From the NCBI GenBank assembly GCA_964617665.1, contig CAZUAH010000673.1, positions 1 to 7,211 of the forward strand: a stretch of 7,211 bases of DNA, written 5' to 3'. The position numbers and the translations under genes are program-made. Source of the stretch: JADHUC01 sp964617665 (GTDB lineage: Bacteria > Planctomycetota > Planctomycetia > Pirellulales > Pirellulaceae). Within the stretch, counting starts at the first letter, position 1. Each line of letters opens with the position of its first letter. The notes beneath the pieces were generated by a model. It saw only the letters and a program-made list of their open reading frames with translations. It did no database searches and was not told the DNA's origin. Below, piece by piece: positions 1-5,439 of the stretch.

Positions 1-1600
1 TTTCCTTCGCCTTGCCCTTAGGCGAAAACTCACTCGGATTCGTCTTCATCACTTGCTTGTATTCCGCTTGTGTCACTTCGTACATGCCCAGGTAGAACGG
101 TTTGGTGATCTGGACACGATGCTGCGGATGCTCGTCGTCGTACTCTCCGGGCAAGATCTCCAACTCGAACATGCGGCGAATCTCCTGCGGCGATTTCGCG
201 CTGCCCATCATGAACTCGCCCGGAGGGATCAAACTCAGTTTCATCCCGATGCTGTTAGTGATTTCGACCGGCAGTCCCGACCGCTGGCTGCACTCCTTCT
301 GTGCAGCGACAGCCCCTTCCATCGCAACCTCTGTTCTCTCCCCAGCACCTAACTCCGGCTCTTCGACGACGCTCGATGCATCCATTGGAACTAAAGCCAC
401 GCGGATCCCGATGAAGCTGCTGCGTGTGTAAGCACCCGCCCGGAAGCGTGTCGCCGACCGACACAATCCCGAGGCAGAGCACCAACAACCGCCACGAAAC
501 ACCCCCAATAAGACATGCTCCGCCCTCGGCAGATCCAACGTCGGCAAAACTACGTCGTAGCCGGAGTCGTCGATATAACGGTCGGCGCACCACTCGGACA
601 CATTGCCATGCATATTGTACAAGCCAAATCCGTTCGGTCGAAATCGGCCGACCGGCGCTGTGAATATGTGGCCGTCCTCAACCGAAATGTACGAAAAAGC
701 CTGGTCGTTCATCAGTGTTCTTCTGGCCGAGGCGTCCGCCACATTGCCCACCTGCGCCAAGCCATCGGGATCGTCCCCATGGCAGTACAGCGTTGTGGTG
801 CCTGCCCGGCATGCATACTCCCATTCAGCCTCGGTCGGCAGTCGGTACGTCTTGCCTTCCTTTCGGCTTAGCCAGTGGCAGAACGCCGCCGCATCGTTTC
901 GGGTAACGTTCACTACCGGATGAGCTTCGGTCTGGGACCAACCCGCATTGCGCCATGTGTACTTTGGATCGTTAACACGTTCAATTCTGCCCTCCGCTTC
1001 ATTCCATCCGGTGCCACCTTCTCCGTCCTTCTCCGCTTCTGTCCAGTAACCGGTCGCCTCAACAAACCGCCGAAATTGGTCCAACGTCACCTCATGTGCC
1101 CCCAGGTGAATTGGCTTGGTGATCCGGGCACGATGCTGCGGATGCTCGTTGGCAAACTGTTTGACGAAGTCCTCCAACTCGAACAAGCGGCCAATTTCCT
1201 GCGGTGATATAGCGCTGCCCATCATGAACTCGCCCGCCGGAATCAACTTCAGCTTCATCCCGATGCTGTTCGTGATTTCGACTGGCAGTCCCAATCTCTC
1301 GCTGCATTCGTTTTGAGCGGCGACGGCTTCATCTGCAGCCCTTTGTGCTGCTTCGTCCATCGCAACCTTTGGTTTCTCCGTGACGGCCAGCGCACTGGCA
1401 GGTTTGTTGACAACGACTTTTGACTCTGCTGGCGTTCCCTTGGGCTTCTTCACAACCACCGGTTCGCTGTGTGCAGGCTTGGGCTCTTGTCCGCTCGCCT
1501 TGGGTTTCTCCACGACGGGTGCCGGCTTTTCCCCACAGCCAAACGTGCCAGACACCACGAGCAAGGGAATCAGCAACGGCCACAGTTTCTGTGAGTACAT
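1..1600 (-). CDS. Putative lipoprotein with two tandem SUMF1 (formylglycine-generating-enzyme-like) domains, 3' end outside window
   Basis: Reading from an ATG at 1600-1598, one open frame of 533 codons runs off the left edge with no stop. A GGAG ribosome site (1612-1609) lies 8 nt before the ATG. Residues 1-22 form a lipoprotein-type signal: short charged start, hydrophobic LWPLLIPLLVV, then GTFGC with Cys22 as the likely lipidated residue (the -3 position is Thr, so the lipobox is relaxed). Residues 23-90 are a Pro/Lys/Val/Glu-rich linker with repeated EKPK. SUMF1 domain 1 spans about 107-403: IGMKLKLIPAGEFMMGS, EVTLDQFRRFV, YRLPTEAEWEYACRAGTTT (252-270), GLYNMHGNVSEWC, and RGGCWCSASGLCRSATR (369-385). 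A second domain begins at about 445 and is cut at about 533. The canonical first active-site Cys of formylglycine-generating enzymes is not at its usual place, so a binding or structural SUMF1 role is as likely as sulfatase activation. Family and frame are certain; biochemical role is unknown. Confidence 0.9.
   Translation of the reverse strand, partial: MYSQKLWPLLIPLLVVSGTFGCGEKPAPVVEKPKASGQEPKPAHSEPVVVKKPKGTPAESKVVVNKPASALAVTEKPKVAMDEAAQRAADEAVAAQNECSERLGLPVEITNSIGMKLKLIPAGEFMMGSAISPQEIGRLFELEDFVKQFANEHPQHRARITKPIHLGAHEVTLDQFRRFVEATGYWTEAEKDGEGGTGWNEAEGRIERVNDPKYTWRNAGWSQTEAHPVVNVTRNDAAAFCHWLSRKEGKTYRLPTEAEWEYACRAGTTTLYCHGDDPDGLAQVGNVADASARRTLMNDQAFSYISVEDGHIFTAPVGRFRPNGFGLYNMHGNVSEWCADRYIDDSGYDVVLPTLDLPRAEHVLLGVFRGGCWCSASGLCRSATRFRAGAYTRSSFIGIRVALVPMDASSVVEEPELGAGERTEVAMEGAVAAQKECSQRSGLPVEITNSIGMKLSLIPPGEFMMGSAKSPQEIRRMFELEILPGEYDDEHPQHRVQITKPFYLGMYEVTQAEYKQVMKTNPSEFSPKGKAKE
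74..350 (-). repeat. Internal repeat copy B (linker plus start of SUMF1 domain 2)
   Basis: This segment repeats 1088-1390 at an exact offset of 1014 bp (338 codons). Across 74-310 versus 1088-1324 there are no gaps, and a hand count gives about 79% nucleotide identity. Both copies encode the same order of motifs: AAQxECSxR, GLPVEITNSIGMKL, GEFMMGSA, SPQEI, FELE, EHPQHR, ITKP. To the right of 310 the linker also matches (VAMD/VAME) after a deletion of about 24 nt in this copy. It is an in-frame duplication of linker plus domain within one gene. Confidence 0.85.
1088..1390 (-). repeat. Internal repeat copy A (linker plus start of SUMF1 domain 1)
   Basis: This is the partner of the copy at 74-350, 1014 bp away in the same frame. 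The best conserved blocks are those coding for the SUMF1 N-terminal strand (VEITNSIGMKL) and GEFMMGS. The segment coding for DFVKQFAN has diverged most, reading ILPGEYDD in the other copy. Confidence 0.85.
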
Positions 1601-1608
1601 GGCAGGGT

Positions 1609-1612
1609 CTCC
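1609..1612 (-). promoter_or_regulatory. Ribosome binding site of the SUMF1 lipoprotein
   Basis: GGAG on the minus strand lies 8 nt upstream of the ATG at 1600. It fixes the start that yields a complete lipoprotein signal peptide. Confidence 0.65.
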
Positions 1613-1668
1613 ATTCTTCCGAGCGCGCTGCGCGAATCGAGAGACGGGGAATGTCCATCCGCCCCATG

Positions 1669-1697
1669 ATAATAAACCAGTGGTAGTCGCCTCTCAA
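1669..1697 (-). promoter_or_regulatory. Candidate sigma70-type promoter for the SUMF1 lipoprotein
   Basis: On the minus strand, TTGAGA (1697-1692, 5/6 to TTGACA) is separated by exactly 17 bp from TATTAT (1674-1669, 5/6 to TATAAT). Transcription would start near 1662, giving an untranslated leader of about 60 nt before the ATG at 1600. Promoter rules in planctomycetes are poorly known, so this is a sequence match only. Confidence 0.5.
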
Positions 1698-1715
1698 GTC
1701 TTGGCTGAACGTTCT

Positions 1716-1738
1716 GCTGATTCGTGGCACGAATCAGC
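1716..1738. promoter_or_regulatory. Perfect 23-bp palindrome, candidate operator
   Basis: The arms GCTGATTCGTG (1716-1726) and CACGAATCAGC (1728-1738) are perfect reverse complements around a single central G. The site sits in the divergent region between the SUMF1 lipoprotein and the RraA-like gene, 18 bp upstream of the candidate -35 of the lipoprotein promoter, with its centre about 65 bp before the inferred start of transcription. That position suits an upstream activator or a dimeric regulator. A hairpin with a 1-nt loop is sterically poor, so a DNA-level protein site is more likely than an RNA structure. Confidence 0.5.
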
Positions 1739-1804
1739 TGTTCGTCTTCATCGCTCGCACCCGCGTACAGTTTTCCATCGTTTCGATGGCTCTTTCGACA
1801 TTGG

Positions 1805-1820
1805 AAACGGTATACTGTTT
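1805..1820. promoter_or_regulatory. Near-perfect 16-bp palindrome with an embedded TATACT box
   Basis: AAACGGTATACTGTTT is symmetric about 1812/1813 with one mismatched pair (1809/1816). It contains TATACT (1811-1816), a good -10 match for rightward transcription toward the RraA-like gene, but no convincing -35 lies 16-18 bp upstream. It may be an operator, or an operator overlapping a promoter. Confidence 0.3.
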
Positions 1821-1951
1821 GGCGTGTCGCACTCCGCCTCCGAACGCGTGACCATCGACGATTCCCGCCCGCCAAAACAGAATCGCCGATTTCTGTTCAG
1901 CTCGCGGAATGTGCTCGAAGGACTCGAAGCTGATCGTTGCCTGAGAATGTA

Positions 1952-1956
1952 AAGGA
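1952..1956 (+). promoter_or_regulatory. Ribosome binding site deciding the start of the RraA-like gene
   Basis: AAGGA lies 10 nt before the ATG at 1967. The open frame also has a TTG at 1937, but that codon lacks a ribosome site and would put the AAGGA inside the coding region, so the ATG is preferred. Confidence 0.6.
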
Positions 1957-1966
1957 AAAAACTGTA

Positions 1967-2695
1967 ATGACGATATCTAACGAGACACTCGCCAAACTGG
2001 CCGAATTCGATACGCCGACGATCTGCAACATCATCGAGTTGTTCGACGTTCGGCCTCGCAACCGTGGCTACATGGATCAGCGAATTCAATGCAATTTCCC
2101 TGAGCTTCCCCCGATGGTCGGCTTTGCCAGCACCGCATCGTTTCGATCGGACGCGCCGCCAGCGGGTGGTGACGCGTACGGGAGCATCGAAAGACAACTC
2201 GAACAATTCGAGCAGCTCCCCGGCCCACCCGTAGTCGTATTCCAAGACTTGGACGATCCGCCTGTCGCCGCCGTATTTGGCGAAGTGATGTGTTCCACCT
2301 ACAAGGCGTTTGGGTCGGCTGGTTTGGTCACCAGTGGCGCCGGGCGCGATTTGGATCAGGTGCGTGCCTTGAAGTACCCGGTATTTACCGGATCGACGAT
2401 TGCGGCGCACGCCTACTGTCACATTCTTCACGTCGGCCTGCCGGTGCGAGTGGGCGGGTTGACTATCTGCCAAGGCGAGCTACTGCACGGCGATGCCAAT
2501 GGCGTGACGACTGTTCCTGTTGAACTCGCGGCCGAGGTGGCCGAGATCGGCGACGAATTTGTCGCGGCCGAGCGAATTATCCTGGAATACGTCCAGTCGC
2601 CAGGCGAGAAGAGCGTCGCGCGGTTTACTGAGTTGAGGGAGGAATTCCAGTCGGTCGTGGCGAAACTGAAACAACGCGTGCCCCGGAATAGCTGA
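1967..2695 (+). CDS. RraA-like / 4-hydroxy-4-methyl-2-oxoglutarate aldolase family protein
   Basis: The protein is 242 residues from the ATG at 1967. It belongs to the RraA-like fold (COG0684), which includes class II pyruvate aldolases (HMG/CHA aldolase), oxaloacetate decarboxylases and the RNase E inhibitor RraA. Visible marks are DTPTICNIIE near the N-terminus, FGE (104-106), SAGLVTSGAGRD (117-128) and HGDANGVTTVP (174-184). Glu106 and Arg127-Asp128 sit in the spacing of the aldolase motif D-X20-R-D, with Glu in place of the first Asp, which fits a divalent metal and oxo-acid site. The C-terminal 50 residues are a charged helical extension. A 2-oxo acid lyase or decarboxylase is more likely than an RNase regulator, but the substrate cannot be named. 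The gene stands alone, divergent from the lipoprotein and convergent with the deacetylase. Confidence 0.88.
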   Translation: MTISNETLAKLAEFDTPTICNIIELFDVRPRNRGYMDQRIQCNFPELPPMVGFASTASFRSDAPPAGGDAYGSIERQLEQFEQLPGPPVVVFQDLDDPPVAAVFGEVMCSTYKAFGSAGLVTSGAGRDLDQVRALKYPVFTGSTIAAHAYCHILHVGLPVRVGGLTICQGELLHGDANGVTTVPVELAAEVAEIGDEFVAAERIILEYVQSPGEKSVARFTELREEFQSVVAKLKQRVPRNS

Positions 2696-2719
2696 CCTCC
2701 CGAGCTCGTTCACGTCAGC
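2691..2719. terminator. Possible bidirectional terminator built from the two convergent stop codons
   Basis: GCTGAC (2691-2696) and GTCAGC (2714-2719) are inverted repeats. Each contains the TGA stop of one of the two convergent genes, and the loop carries the palindrome CGAGCTCG (2701-2708). No T-run follows on either strand, so classic intrinsic termination is doubtful. Confidence 0.25.
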
Positions 2720-3455
2720 GGTCGAACAGCAGCTTCATCATGTCCTGCGTTCGTAGTGGTCGTGTGCTGATGTATGTCTCGCCTGCCATATAGCCTGCCG
2801 CCGCGCCGACCGTCGCCGCTATGTTCCGGATGCGGTCCAACACATACTCTCGATCTGGCGGAAACTGCGATTGGTAACAGCGAACCGCGGCCAGCTTCGT
2901 CTCCAGTGTATCGCTGATGTCGACGGTGAAGACGCCCGCAGAGGCATTCGACGGTGCTCGCTCGAACGACAAGTGAAAGTATAGTTGGGCAGAGATTCTG
3001 TGTACTGGCAGGCCGTCGAAATGCTCGTCCCATTTCGTCAAGCGCGAATAGAAGACCGCGGCGTCGGTGATTTGCATGGCTTGCCAGTGGTCGGGCGATG
3101 CCATCGGAGTCTTGTCGCCCAGGCCGATGACGACCTTCGGCCGGTACTTGCGGAACTCTTTGGCCAACGCCACGCGTGCTTCGAACGTATCGAACAACCG
3201 GCGATTCGGTAGGTCCAGCGTCACTCGCTTCTGGATCCCTAAGACCTCGGCAGCCTTCTGTGCCTCCTCCAGACGGGCCTCCGGTCCCGGCGAGTTGGGC
3301 GTCGGCTCGCCATCGGTCAGGTCAATGATTCCGACTTTGTAACCTTGCTGGGCCAAACGAGCCAGTGTGCCGCCGCCCGCTATTTCCGCATCATCCGGAT
3401 GGGCTCCGACCGCTATCACGTCAAGCTGCGGATATTGTTCTACGTCTTCCGTCAC
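2715..3455 (-). CDS. PIG-L/LmbE-family N-acetylglucosaminyl deacetylase, BshB1-like
   Basis: Zinc-dependent deacetylase of the PIG-L superfamily, 246 residues from the preferred GTG start. AHPDDAE (18-24) supplies the zinc ligands His19 and Asp22 and the catalytic base Asp21; PDHW gives the third ligand, His113. Further BshB1-like marks are VGIIDLTDGEPTP, the Arg-Leu-Glu-Glu-Ala helix, FTVDISDTLETKLAAVRCYQSQF (split here: FTVDIS at 166-171, YQSQF at 184-188) and GETYIST near the end. Members remove acetyl from GlcNAc conjugates such as GlcNAc-malate in bacillithiol synthesis, but no other bacillithiol gene is nearby, so the substrate is open. Start choice: GTG at 3455 has GAGG 6 nt upstream and gives the usual short lead before the HPDD motif; ATG at 3509 and TTG at 3539 have no ribosome site. 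It is convergent with the RraA-like gene, 19 bp away. Confidence 0.88.
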   Translation of the reverse strand: MTEDVEQYPQLDVIAVGAHPDDAEIAGGGTLARLAQQGYKVGIIDLTDGEPTPNSPGPEARLEEAQKAAEVLGIQKRVTLDLPNRRLFDTFEARVALAKEFRKYRPKVVIGLGDKTPMASPDHWQAMQITDAAVFYSRLTKWDEHFDGLPVHRISAQLYFHLSFERAPSNASAGVFTVDISDTLETKLAAVRCYQSQFPPDREYVLDRIRNIAATVGAAAGYMAGETYISTRPLRTQDMMKLLFDR

Positions 3456-3461
3456 CTCGTA

Positions 3462-3465
3462 CCTC
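3462..3465 (-). promoter_or_regulatory. Ribosome binding site deciding the GTG start of the deacetylase
   Basis: GAGG on the minus strand lies 6 nt before the GTG at 3455-3453. The longer alternatives have no comparable site. Confidence 0.5.
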
Positions 3466-3512
3466 GTCGAGTTTCTGCGTGATGAAAAGCCTTCATTGGT
3501 GAGTATCATCGA

Positions 3513-3518
3513 ATTGTA
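3513..3518 (-). promoter_or_regulatory. Candidate -10 box for the deacetylase gene
   Basis: TACAAT (5/6 to TATAAT) on the minus strand would start transcription near 3506, giving about 50 nt of leader before the GTG start. The -35 region is weak (TTTGCC at 17-bp spacing). If real, it rules out the TTG at 3539 as a start and leaves the ATG at 3509 without a leader. Confidence 0.25.
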
Positions 3519-3634
3519 GACAAAAGGCGACAAAGGCAAAGGTCACGGTCGGTTGTATTTCAGCGGCCGGCAAGGTAGAACGGACACGGTTTCTTGGACA
3601 GTCTCCATCACACCTAGCCGAATGCGATTCCACT

Positions 3635-4618
3635 ATGCCGCGCGCTCTTGTCACACCACCGATGTTGCTGAACCGCCCCGGTCGCTACAGCGAAGTCCTC
3701 GAGGGAGGCGGTTTTGAAATTGTCTATCCACCCGAGGGCGCAGACAGAAAGGACCCCGCGACGCTGCTGCGGATGCTGGAAGGCGTGGACGCCGTCTTGG
3801 CCAGCGTAGAACCGCTGAACCGAGACATTCTTTCGCAGTCACAACTACGCGTCGTAGCTCGATCCGGAGTTGGATACGATTCCGTAGACGTGACTGCAGC
3901 GACCGACTTGGGCATTGTGGTTACGATCGCGCCGGGCGAGGTCGAAAAATCGGCCGCCGAACATACCATCGCGTTGTTGCTGGGACTGACACGAGGAGTG
4001 GTCGAGCGTGACCAAAACGTGCGAGCCGGCCGTTGGATCATCCGTGCGCGACCGCGGATCGCCGGTAAGACGATGGGCATCGTGGGACTTGGACGAATTG
4101 GCAAAGAGGTGGCTACGCGAGCTATCGGCCTGGGGATGAAAGTGATCGCATTTGACCCGTTTCCCGATCAGGAGTTTGCAGCCGCTCATGATGTAGCCTT
4201 GTGTTCTCTTGCCGAACTGTTGGCCACCTCCGACGTGGTTAGCCTGCATTTGCCTACTACGCCGGAAACAGCGGATATCATCAACGCCGATACATTGGCA
4301 AAGATGAAAGAGGGAGCGATTTTCGTGAACACGTCGCGCGGTGCGACTGTGGACGAGGACGCATTGTGCGACGCTCTTTCCAGCGGCCATCTGTTTGGTG
4401 CTGCATTGGACGTGTTCAAACGAGAACCTCTGCCGGTAGACAGTCCGCTGTTGAAATTGGAGAATGTTCTCGTTTGTACGCACCTGGGAGGTTTGGACGA
4501 GGTTTCGGAGGTCGCTATGCCCGGCAGGGCGGCCCAATGTATCGTCGATTTGTACGAAGGCCGTTGGCCGGAAGCGTGCGTGATCAACAAGGAACTCCGC
4601 GACGGCTGGTCCTGGTGA
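3635..4618 (+). CDS. D-2-hydroxyacid dehydrogenase, phosphoglycerate-dehydrogenase type
   Basis: NAD-dependent D-isomer-specific 2-hydroxyacid dehydrogenase, 327 residues, the usual length for the short form without an ACT domain. The catalytic domain halves (about 1-105 and 295-327) flank a Rossmann domain with GLGRIG (151-156) and Asp174, which favours NAD over NADP. The catalytic set is complete: Arg235 in VNTSRG, Glu264 in KREPLP, His283 in CTHLGG. ARSGVGYDSVD (75-85) is the substrate-loop signature typical of the SerA/PGDH group. It reversibly converts a 2-oxo acid to a D-2-hydroxy acid; 3-phosphoglycerate, glyoxylate/hydroxypyruvate or another acid are all possible. The ATG at 3635 has only a weak ribosome site. 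The gene ends in tandem stops (TGA TAA) and is followed after 14 bp by the NADP-binding reductase, so the two are probably cotranscribed. Confidence 0.92.
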   Translation: MPRALVTPPMLLNRPGRYSEVLEGGGFEIVYPPEGADRKDPATLLRMLEGVDAVLASVEPLNRDILSQSQLRVVARSGVGYDSVDVTAATDLGIVVTIAPGEVEKSAAEHTIALLLGLTRGVVERDQNVRAGRWIIRARPRIAGKTMGIVGLGRIGKEVATRAIGLGMKVIAFDPFPDQEFAAAHDVALCSLAELLATSDVVSLHLPTTPETADIINADTLAKMKEGAIFVNTSRGATVDEDALCDALSSGHLFGAALDVFKREPLPVDSPLLKLENVLVCTHLGGLDEVSEVAMPGRAAQCIVDLYEGRWPEACVINKELRDGWSW

Positions 4619-4632
4619 TAAGGGAAAAGGAA

Positions 4633-5265
4633 ATGCAAATTGCCATTTTGGGAACGGGACGCGTTGGCAGCGCGCTAGGAATTCGTTGGGCGAAGCAAGG
4701 TCGCCAGGTCACGTATGGTGCTCAGGAGCCGGACAGCGAAGAAGTTCGTGACCTAGTCGAAAAGTCCGGCCCGACCGCCACCGCAACCACGGTGAGCGAC
4801 GCGGGGAAGTCCAGCCAAATCGTAGTCCTGGCGTTCCCGTGGAACGTTACAAAGGAAATCCTTGATTCACTGGGCCCGTTGGATGGCAAGCTTCTGATTG
4901 ACTGCATTAATCCGATCAAGAGTGATTTTTCCGGTCTGGATTTGGGCGACGCCACGTCAGCCGCGGAAGAAATCGCCGCTTGGGCCCCCGATGCCAAAGT
5001 CGTCAAGGCGTTCAACACGGTCAGTGACGCCAGCATGGTCAATCCCGTGTACGACGGCCAAAAGGCCAGCATGTTCTATTGCGGCGACGACGATGATGCG
5101 AAAGCGATCGTCAAGCAACTGACCGAAGACGTGAACATGGAGCCAGTGGACGCTGGACCGCTGAAGAACGCGCGCTATCTCGAATCGCTGGCCATGTTGT
5201 ATATCCACCTAGCCATCTTCGGCGGCTGGGGCGCCGAGTGTGCGTTCAGGATGGTGAAGCGGTAG
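4633..5265 (+). CDS. NADP-binding reductase, F420:NADP oxidoreductase-like (NpdG/STEAP-type fold)
   Basis: The start is the ATG at 4633, preceded by AGGG 8 nt upstream; an in-frame extension to 4366 would overlap the dehydrogenase gene out of frame and is rejected. The 210-residue protein opens with MQIAILGTGRVGSAL, a Rossmann GxGxxG at 7-12. VVLAFPW (64-70), LIDCINPI (88-95), VVKAFNTV (123-130) and MFYCGDDDDAK (147-157) are the characteristic blocks of the F420-dependent NADP reductase family, which also covers many bacterial reductases of unknown electron partner. It probably moves hydride between NADPH and a flavin, deazaflavin or small carbonyl substrate; F420 use cannot be inferred. It is the second gene of the operon with the 2-hydroxyacid dehydrogenase, which suggests linked redox steps. 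Confidence 0.85.
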   Translation: MQIAILGTGRVGSALGIRWAKQGRQVTYGAQEPDSEEVRDLVEKSGPTATATTVSDAGKSSQIVVLAFPWNVTKEILDSLGPLDGKLLIDCINPIKSDFSGLDLGDATSAAEEIAAWAPDAKVVKAFNTVSDASMVNPVYDGQKASMFYCGDDDDAKAIVKQLTEDVNMEPVDAGPLKNARYLESLAMLYIHLAIFGGWGAECAFRMVKR

Positions 5266-5282
5266 GCCATCCGAGGAACCGA

Positions 5283-5302
5283 ATCGACAACGGATTGTCG
5301 AT
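5283..5302 (+). terminator. Tetraloop hairpin just after the reductase stop codon
   Basis: ATCGACAA (5283-5290) and TTGTCGAT (5295-5302) pair perfectly over 8 bp around a CGGA loop, 17 nt after the stop at 5265. There is no T-tract, so it may protect or define the mRNA 3' end rather than act as a classic intrinsic terminator. Confidence 0.4.
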
Positions 5303-5315
5303 GTGCACTCACTTC

Positions 5316-5376
5316 GTTGCCGCCCTGAATTCGCTGGGAACATTTCCCGTTTCCCCAACGAATTCAGGGCGGCAAC
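5316..5376. repeat. Long perfect inverted repeat (18-bp arms)
   Basis: GTTGCCGCCCTGAATTCG (5316-5333) and its exact reverse complement (5359-5376) flank a 25-bp centre. After one mismatched pair the stem continues for 4 bp (TGGG 5335-5338 with CCCA 5354-5357). It could fold as a strong hairpin in transcripts of either strand. It lies between two convergent genes and may act as a transcription end for the plus-strand operon or as a dispersed repeat. Confidence 0.7.
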
Positions 5377-5395
5377 CAAACAACTGACTTCGTGG

Positions 5396-5414
5396 GGCAC
5401 GTTTCCAACATGCC
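5396..5414. repeat. Short inverted repeat
   Basis: GGCACGTT (5396-5403) and AACATGCC (5407-5414) pair over 8 bp with one mismatch around TCC. It is the third hairpin in the same convergent spacer. Confidence 0.4.
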
Positions 5415-5439
5415 TCTTGCCGAGCGGGCATACCCGACG

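Larger units (their letters stand above)
1601..1966. other. Divergent intergenic control region, no gene seen
   Basis: This 366-bp region separates the leftward lipoprotein and the rightward RraA-like gene. It contains the lipoprotein ribosome site and promoter, the 23-bp palindrome at 1716-1738, a short hairpin CCATCG-TTT-CGATGG (1775-1789), the palindrome at 1805-1820, and the ribosome site of the RraA-like gene. Open frames crossing it continue into the antisense of flanking genes and resemble no protein I know. Confidence 0.6.

Noticed and set aside
1380..1952. Plus-strand open frame of 190 codons across the divergent control region
   Set aside because: It starts antisense to the lipoprotein linker, runs through promoter and palindrome sequence and matches nothing recognisable.
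1748..2473. Minus-strand open frame of 241 codons opposite the RraA-like gene
   Set aside because: It lies largely antisense to a clearly recognised family gene, resembles no known domain, is Arg-rich as expected from a shadow frame, and has no ribosome site that I can see.
3845..4537. Minus-strand open frame of 230 codons opposite the 2-hydroxyacid dehydrogenase
   Set aside because: It is wholly antisense to a dehydrogenase with a full catalytic set; the translation shows no domain and unusual His/Ser/Cys content.
4366..4632. Upstream extension of the F420-reductase-like frame
   Set aside because: It would overlap the dehydrogenase gene out of frame by about 250 bp; the ATG at 4633 has a ribosome site and begins directly with the Rossmann strand.
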